Shown here piece after piece: positions 61,328 to 64,000 of a stretch of 64,000 nt of DNA. Source of the DNA: Mesoterricola silvestris. GTDB taxonomy: Bacteria; Acidobacteriota; Holophagae; Holophagales; Holophagaceae. Position 1 is the first letter of the stretch; each line of letters starts with the position of its first letter. The DNA lies in the NCBI RefSeq assembly GCF_030295405.1, contig NZ_AP027080.1, positions 4,448,001 to 4,512,000 on the forward strand. The letters are read 5' to 3'. The notes beneath the pieces are model-generated. The model was not told where the DNA came from. It made no database searches and saw only the letters and a list, made by a program, of their open reading frames with translations. Both the position numbers and the translations under genes were made by a program.

Positions 61328-62938
61328 CTAGGGCTGCTGCGCCAGCACCCGTTCCCGGTCCAGGGCGGGGATGATCCGCCAGTTGTCGGAGGTGCCGGGG
61401 TTCAGGGACGGCCGGGAAAGGACGTGGGCCAGGAGGAGGTTGCGCAGGGAGGTGGGCGTCACCAGGTCGGGGGTGCCCTTCCAGCCCATGGCCTCCAGGT
61501 AGCCGCCCTCCCCCGCCAGGCGCCGCGCCGGCAGGCCCAGGGTGAAGACCTGGTCGTCCTGGACGGGCTGGCCCTGGAAGGTGAGCTTCACCACCCGGGA
61601 CCCCGGCGCCCGGGAAAGGTCCAGGGCGTAGGCGCATCCGTCCAGGGTGTCGAAGGCGTCCGGGGCGGCGGCGCGGTTGAAGAGATCGGGCTGGTGGCTG
61701 AAGTTGAAGGCCCGGGCGGCCTGCTCCAGGTAGGCCCGCAGCTGGCGCCCGTCCACGCGGATCCGCGCCGCGGCCTCCTCCGTGGGGGCCAGGGCGTAGA
61801 ACTGCCGCACCGAGGTGGGGCCCTTGGGAATGAAGAACTTCGAGTTGGGCGCGGGCACGGCGGTGATCTGGGCGCCCGTGGCCTGGCGCACCACCGTGTG
61901 CAGGAGGTGGGCCAGGGGGGTGTCCTCCATGCGGCACCAGCGCCCGTCCAGGTCCGTGGCCAGGTTCGTGGCCAGGGTGTTCAGGTAGGATTCGGTGAAG
62001 GCCCTCAGATCCGCGGTGGCCAGCAGCACGGCGGGATCCGGTTCCAGGTCCGCGGGGGGCACGGCGAGGCGGGCCTCGCAGCCGGTCACCTCCCACCGGG
62101 AGCGCACCCGGCGCAGCACCACGTCCGCCACGCCCAGGGCCCGGCCCCCGGTGCCCGCCTGGAGGATGGGGACGCCGTTGCGCCGGGTGGCGACCTGCTG
62201 CCCGGTGTGGCCGCCCAGGATCAGGTCGATGCCCTTGACCTGGTCCGCCAGGCACAGGGCCTGGTTCTCCAGGTCCTTGCCGCAGGGGGCGTCCCCCACG
62301 CCGCCGTGCAGGGCCACGATGACCAGGTCCACCTTCTCCTGCTCGCGGAGGCGGGGGATGAGGTCCCGGGCGGCCTGCACCGGATCCTGGAAGCTAAGGC
62401 CCTCCGTGGTCTCGGGCCCCACCAGCCGGGGCAGGGCCTGGGTCACCAGGCCCAGGATCGCCACCTGCACGCCGCCCACCTCCACCTTGAGGTAGGGCGT
62501 GAAGGCGCGCTTGTCCGTGCCGGTGAAGAAGATGTTCGCCGCCAGCCACGGGAACTGGGCCTGCTCCTCCATGGTCCGCAGCAGCTTGAACCCGTTGTCG
62601 AACTCCTGGTGCCCCACCACCATGGCGGTGTAGCCCAGGGCGTTCATGATGGCCATGGTGGGCTCGGGGGAGGCCGGCTTGAGGTGGCTCCACACGTAGT
62701 TGATGGGCTCGCCCTGGGTGCCGTCCCCGCAGTCCACCAGGAGGGTGTTGGGGTTGGCGGCCCTCAGGGCCCGGATGGAGGCGCCGAGGCGGGCCCATCC
62801 CCCCGGGGCCGGCTGGAGGGTGAAGGTGTCCAAAGGCAAAACATGCCCACGGACATCCGTGGTGCCCAGGATCTGGAGCCGAACCTCCTGGGCATGCAGG
62901 AAGGCGGCGCAGAGCAGGATTCCGACGGCACGAAGCAC
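61328..62938 (-). CDS. 5'-nucleotidase-like bimetal phosphoesterase
   Basis: 536 residues from the GTG at 62938 (GGGGGAAAG just upstream). A signal peptide (GILLCAAFLHA) leads to a calcineurin-type domain (LGTTDVRGH, DCGDGTQG, VGHQEFDNG, ALHGG, GGHTGQQ) and then the 5'-nucleotidase C-terminal domain (PNSKFFIPKG, FYALAPTEE). It hydrolyses nucleotide or 2',3'-cyclic phosphate in the periplasm. The first His-Asp pair reads TTDVRGH rather than the common TNDxHG, so metal binding could differ slightly. Confidence 0.88.
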   Translation of the reverse strand: MLRAVGILLCAAFLHAQEVRLQILGTTDVRGHVLPLDTFTLQPAPGGWARLGASIRALRAANPNTLLVDCGDGTQGEPINYVWSHLKPASPEPTMAIMNALGYTAMVVGHQEFDNGFKLLRTMEEQAQFPWLAANIFFTGTDKRAFTPYLKVEVGGVQVAILGLVTQALPRLVGPETTEGLSFQDPVQAARDLIPRLREQEKVDLVIVALHGGVGDAPCGKDLENQALCLADQVKGIDLILGGHTGQQVATRRNGVPILQAGTGGRALGVADVVLRRVRSRWEVTGCEARLAVPPADLEPDPAVLLATADLRAFTESYLNTLATNLATDLDGRWCRMEDTPLAHLLHTVVRQATGAQITAVPAPNSKFFIPKGPTSVRQFYALAPTEEAAARIRVDGRQLRAYLEQAARAFNFSHQPDLFNRAAAPDAFDTLDGCAYALDLSRAPGSRVVKLTFQGQPVQDDQVFTLGLPARRLAGEGGYLEAMGWKGTPDLVTPTSLRNLLLAHVLSRPSLNPGTSDNWRIIPALDRERVLAQQP

Positions 62939-63051
62939 CTTTCCCCCCAGGATTCTTGATCTCCCTACGATAACCGGAGGCGGCCTCCGGCGCACTTTGC
63001 TTGGAGAGGCGGCGCTCTGGAGGTAGACTTGCAGTTCAACCAGGAGATCCC

Positions 63052-63519
63052 ATGCAAGAAGTCCAGATCAAGGCGCCCAAGCACGAATTCACCCTTCTTT
63101 GCGACGACATCCGGCAGGAAATGGGCGGCAAGACCTCCCTCATGGGTCTGTACGACCACCACATCGTGGTGCCCCAGATTCCCTTCGTCCTCCCCAAGGT
63201 GTGTTTCTACACCCGCTTCTCCCGCATGGACGGGATCTTCAAGTTCAGCTTCTCCATCGTCGCCCCCGGCGGCGAGCGCAAGGACATCATCCGCGACAGC
63301 GACGTCCAGATCCCCGACGGCGCCAAGGAGGGCACCTTCAACGTCATCGCGTCCCCCTTCGAGGTGGGCGGCGAAGGCGTCTACGAAGTGATCATCGGCC
63401 TCACCAAGGGCGCCGACCGCTTCGAGTACATCTACAAGTTCGCCATCTCCGACGGCCAGCGCCTCCAGAGCGACTATGAAAAGGCCATGGCGGAAGCCCA
63501 GAACGGCGCCGGCAACTGA
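63052..63519 (+). CDS. Uncharacterised cytosolic protein
   Basis: 155 residues. AGGAG lies 5 nt before the ATG. The N-terminus EVQIKAPKHEFTLLCDDIRQEMGGKTSLMGLYD and the beta-rich middle resemble the DUF6941 type (recalled, not checked). No membrane segment or catalytic motif visible. The gene is monocistronic: a terminator follows at 63541, and the upstream nucleotidase is divergent. Confidence 0.7.
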   Translation: MQEVQIKAPKHEFTLLCDDIRQEMGGKTSLMGLYDHHIVVPQIPFVLPKVCFYTRFSRMDGIFKFSFSIVAPGGERKDIIRDSDVQIPDGAKEGTFNVIASPFEVGGEGVYEVIIGLTKGADRFEYIYKFAISDGQRLQSDYEKAMAEAQNGAGN

Positions 63520-63540
63520 TCGTAGATTCCCCACGGACCC

Positions 63541-63572
63541 AAGGGACGGATACGCATCCGTCCCTTGTTGTC
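63541..63572 (+). terminator. Hairpin terminator before the ThiF-family gene
   Basis: AAGGGACGGAT / ATCCGTCCCTT, a perfect 11-bp stem with a 4-nt loop (63541-63566), then GTTGTCT. It separates the 63052 gene from the ThiF-type gene. Confidence 0.8.
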
Positions 63573-63585
63573 TATGATGGTGGAA
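63573..63585 (+). promoter_or_regulatory. -10 box with start site on the ATG (leaderless candidate)
   Basis: TATGAT (63573-63578) lies 6 nt before the ATG at 63585, so transcription would begin at the start codon. No good -35 is seen at 16-18 nt. Confidence 0.4.
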
Positions 63586-64000
63586 TGTCCGAACGGTACG
63601 CCAAGCAGCGCATCTTCCTGGGGGCCCCGGCCGACGCCCGGCTCCGGACCCGCCGCGTGGCGGTGGTGGGGGTGGGGGCCACCGGCTCGGTCATCGCCGG
63701 GTGGCTGGCCCGGGCCGGGGTGGGGCTCCTGACCCTCATCGACCGGGATATCGTCGAGACCTCCAACCTCCAGCGCCAGATCCTCTTCCAGGAGGGCGAC
63801 CTGTTCCGGCCCAAGGCCGAGGTGGCGGCCCAGAGGCTGCGGGAGGCCAATTCCTCCATCCAGGTGGAGGCCGCGGTCACCGACCTCACCAGCGGCAACG
63901 CCCGGGAGCTCCTGGGCGGCTACGACCTCATCATGGACGGCACGGACAACTTCGAGGCCCGGTACCTCATCAACGACTACGCCATCCTCACGGGCACCCC
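63585..64000 (+). CDS. ThiF/MoeB/HesA-family adenylyltransferase, C-terminus beyond the window
   Basis: 138 codons are visible before the window ends. The N-terminal Rossmann fold has VGVGATGS (nucleotide binding), then LIDRDIVETSNLQRQIL with the Arg/Gln contacts of the family, and DGTDNFEARYLIND, the Mg-binding segment. It activates a ubiquitin-like sulfur carrier (ThiS or MoaD) by adenylation. Which partner is meant cannot be told from this piece. Confidence 0.88.
   Translation, partial: MSERYAKQRIFLGAPADARLRTRRVAVVGVGATGSVIAGWLARAGVGLLTLIDRDIVETSNLQRQILFQEGDLFRPKAEVAAQRLREANSSIQVEAAVTDLTSGNARELLGGYDLIMDGTDNFEARYLINDYAILTGT

Overview
The window is a contiguous piece of a very GC-rich bacterial chromosome (third codon positions are almost all G or C). 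It is densely packed, with many 4-bp ATGA/GTGA/TTGA gene overlaps, frequent GTG/TTG starts and no tRNA or rRNA. Housekeeping genes (htpG, mrp, ppk1, rplY, pth, rpsF, rpsR, uppS, cdsA, dxr, rseP, smpB, rlmN, leuS, pyrE, gmhA, hemW) are mixed with many two-component, HDOD, HD-GYP, PilZ and MglA-type signalling proteins. The gene content suggests an Acidobacteriota member, perhaps Holophagae (Geothrix/Holophaga-like). That placement comes from gene content only, not from a marker phylogeny.

Layout. 1-3181: a lipoprotein cut by the window edge, a PilZ protein and htpG. 3507-8840 (minus): a hybrid kinase, a CheY-like regulator, a triple-PAS kinase, a CAP-domain protein and an OmpR-type regulator. 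8899-11123: a polyprenol-phosphate-type glycosyltransferase and a REC-HDOD protein. 11396-14608 (minus): mrp and ppk1. 14798-16751: rplY, pth, rpsF, rpsR, closed by a terminator. 16835-22984: an envelope operon (membrane protein, MFS transporter, LtaS-like sulfatase, metallophosphoesterase, membrane protein). 23033-24731: a small protein, an alpha/beta hydrolase and an SDR. 25019-25979: three consecutive cold-shock genes, two of them with clear own promoters and terminators. 26023-29345: GAF-GAF-HD-GYP, a pseudopilin and a PBP4-type carboxypeptidase. 29763-32126: an MglA GTPase fused to PAS, degenerate kinase and receiver domains. 32344-36238: uppS-cdsA-dxr-rseP. 36308-40393: an accessory island with three nearly identical Rpn (PD-(D/E)XK) genes, a duplicated rseP 3' end and a 1-kb insertion carrying a CPBP protease. 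40904-50606: smpB, DedA, MscS-cNMP, rlmN, a methyltransferase, leuS, pyrE, a cobalamin adenosyltransferase and a lytic transglycosylase. 50611-53701: a DinB-UPF0158 fusion, Hpt, gmhA, hemW. 53917-59369: a DUF3999/DUF2339 pair. 59485-64000: a proline iminopeptidase, a ThiE-like protein, a 5'-nucleotidase-like protein, an uncharacterised protein and a ThiF/MoeB protein cut by the window edge.

The most unusual content is in three places. (1) Two families of non-coding, highly structured repeats occupy six of the seven convergent gene junctions with room for them: about 150-bp palindromes near 3291, 11141, 53741 and 60544, and 400-480-bp elements with terminal inverted repeats and compensatory hairpins near 29351 and 40417. 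(2) The Rpn triplication differs almost only in the number of 7-residue units in the C-terminal tail (3, 4 or 6). Its duplication history can be read from the rseP fragment that travelled with it. (3) The MglA-PAS-pseudokinase-receiver fusion joins a polarity-type GTPase to two-component parts in one chain.
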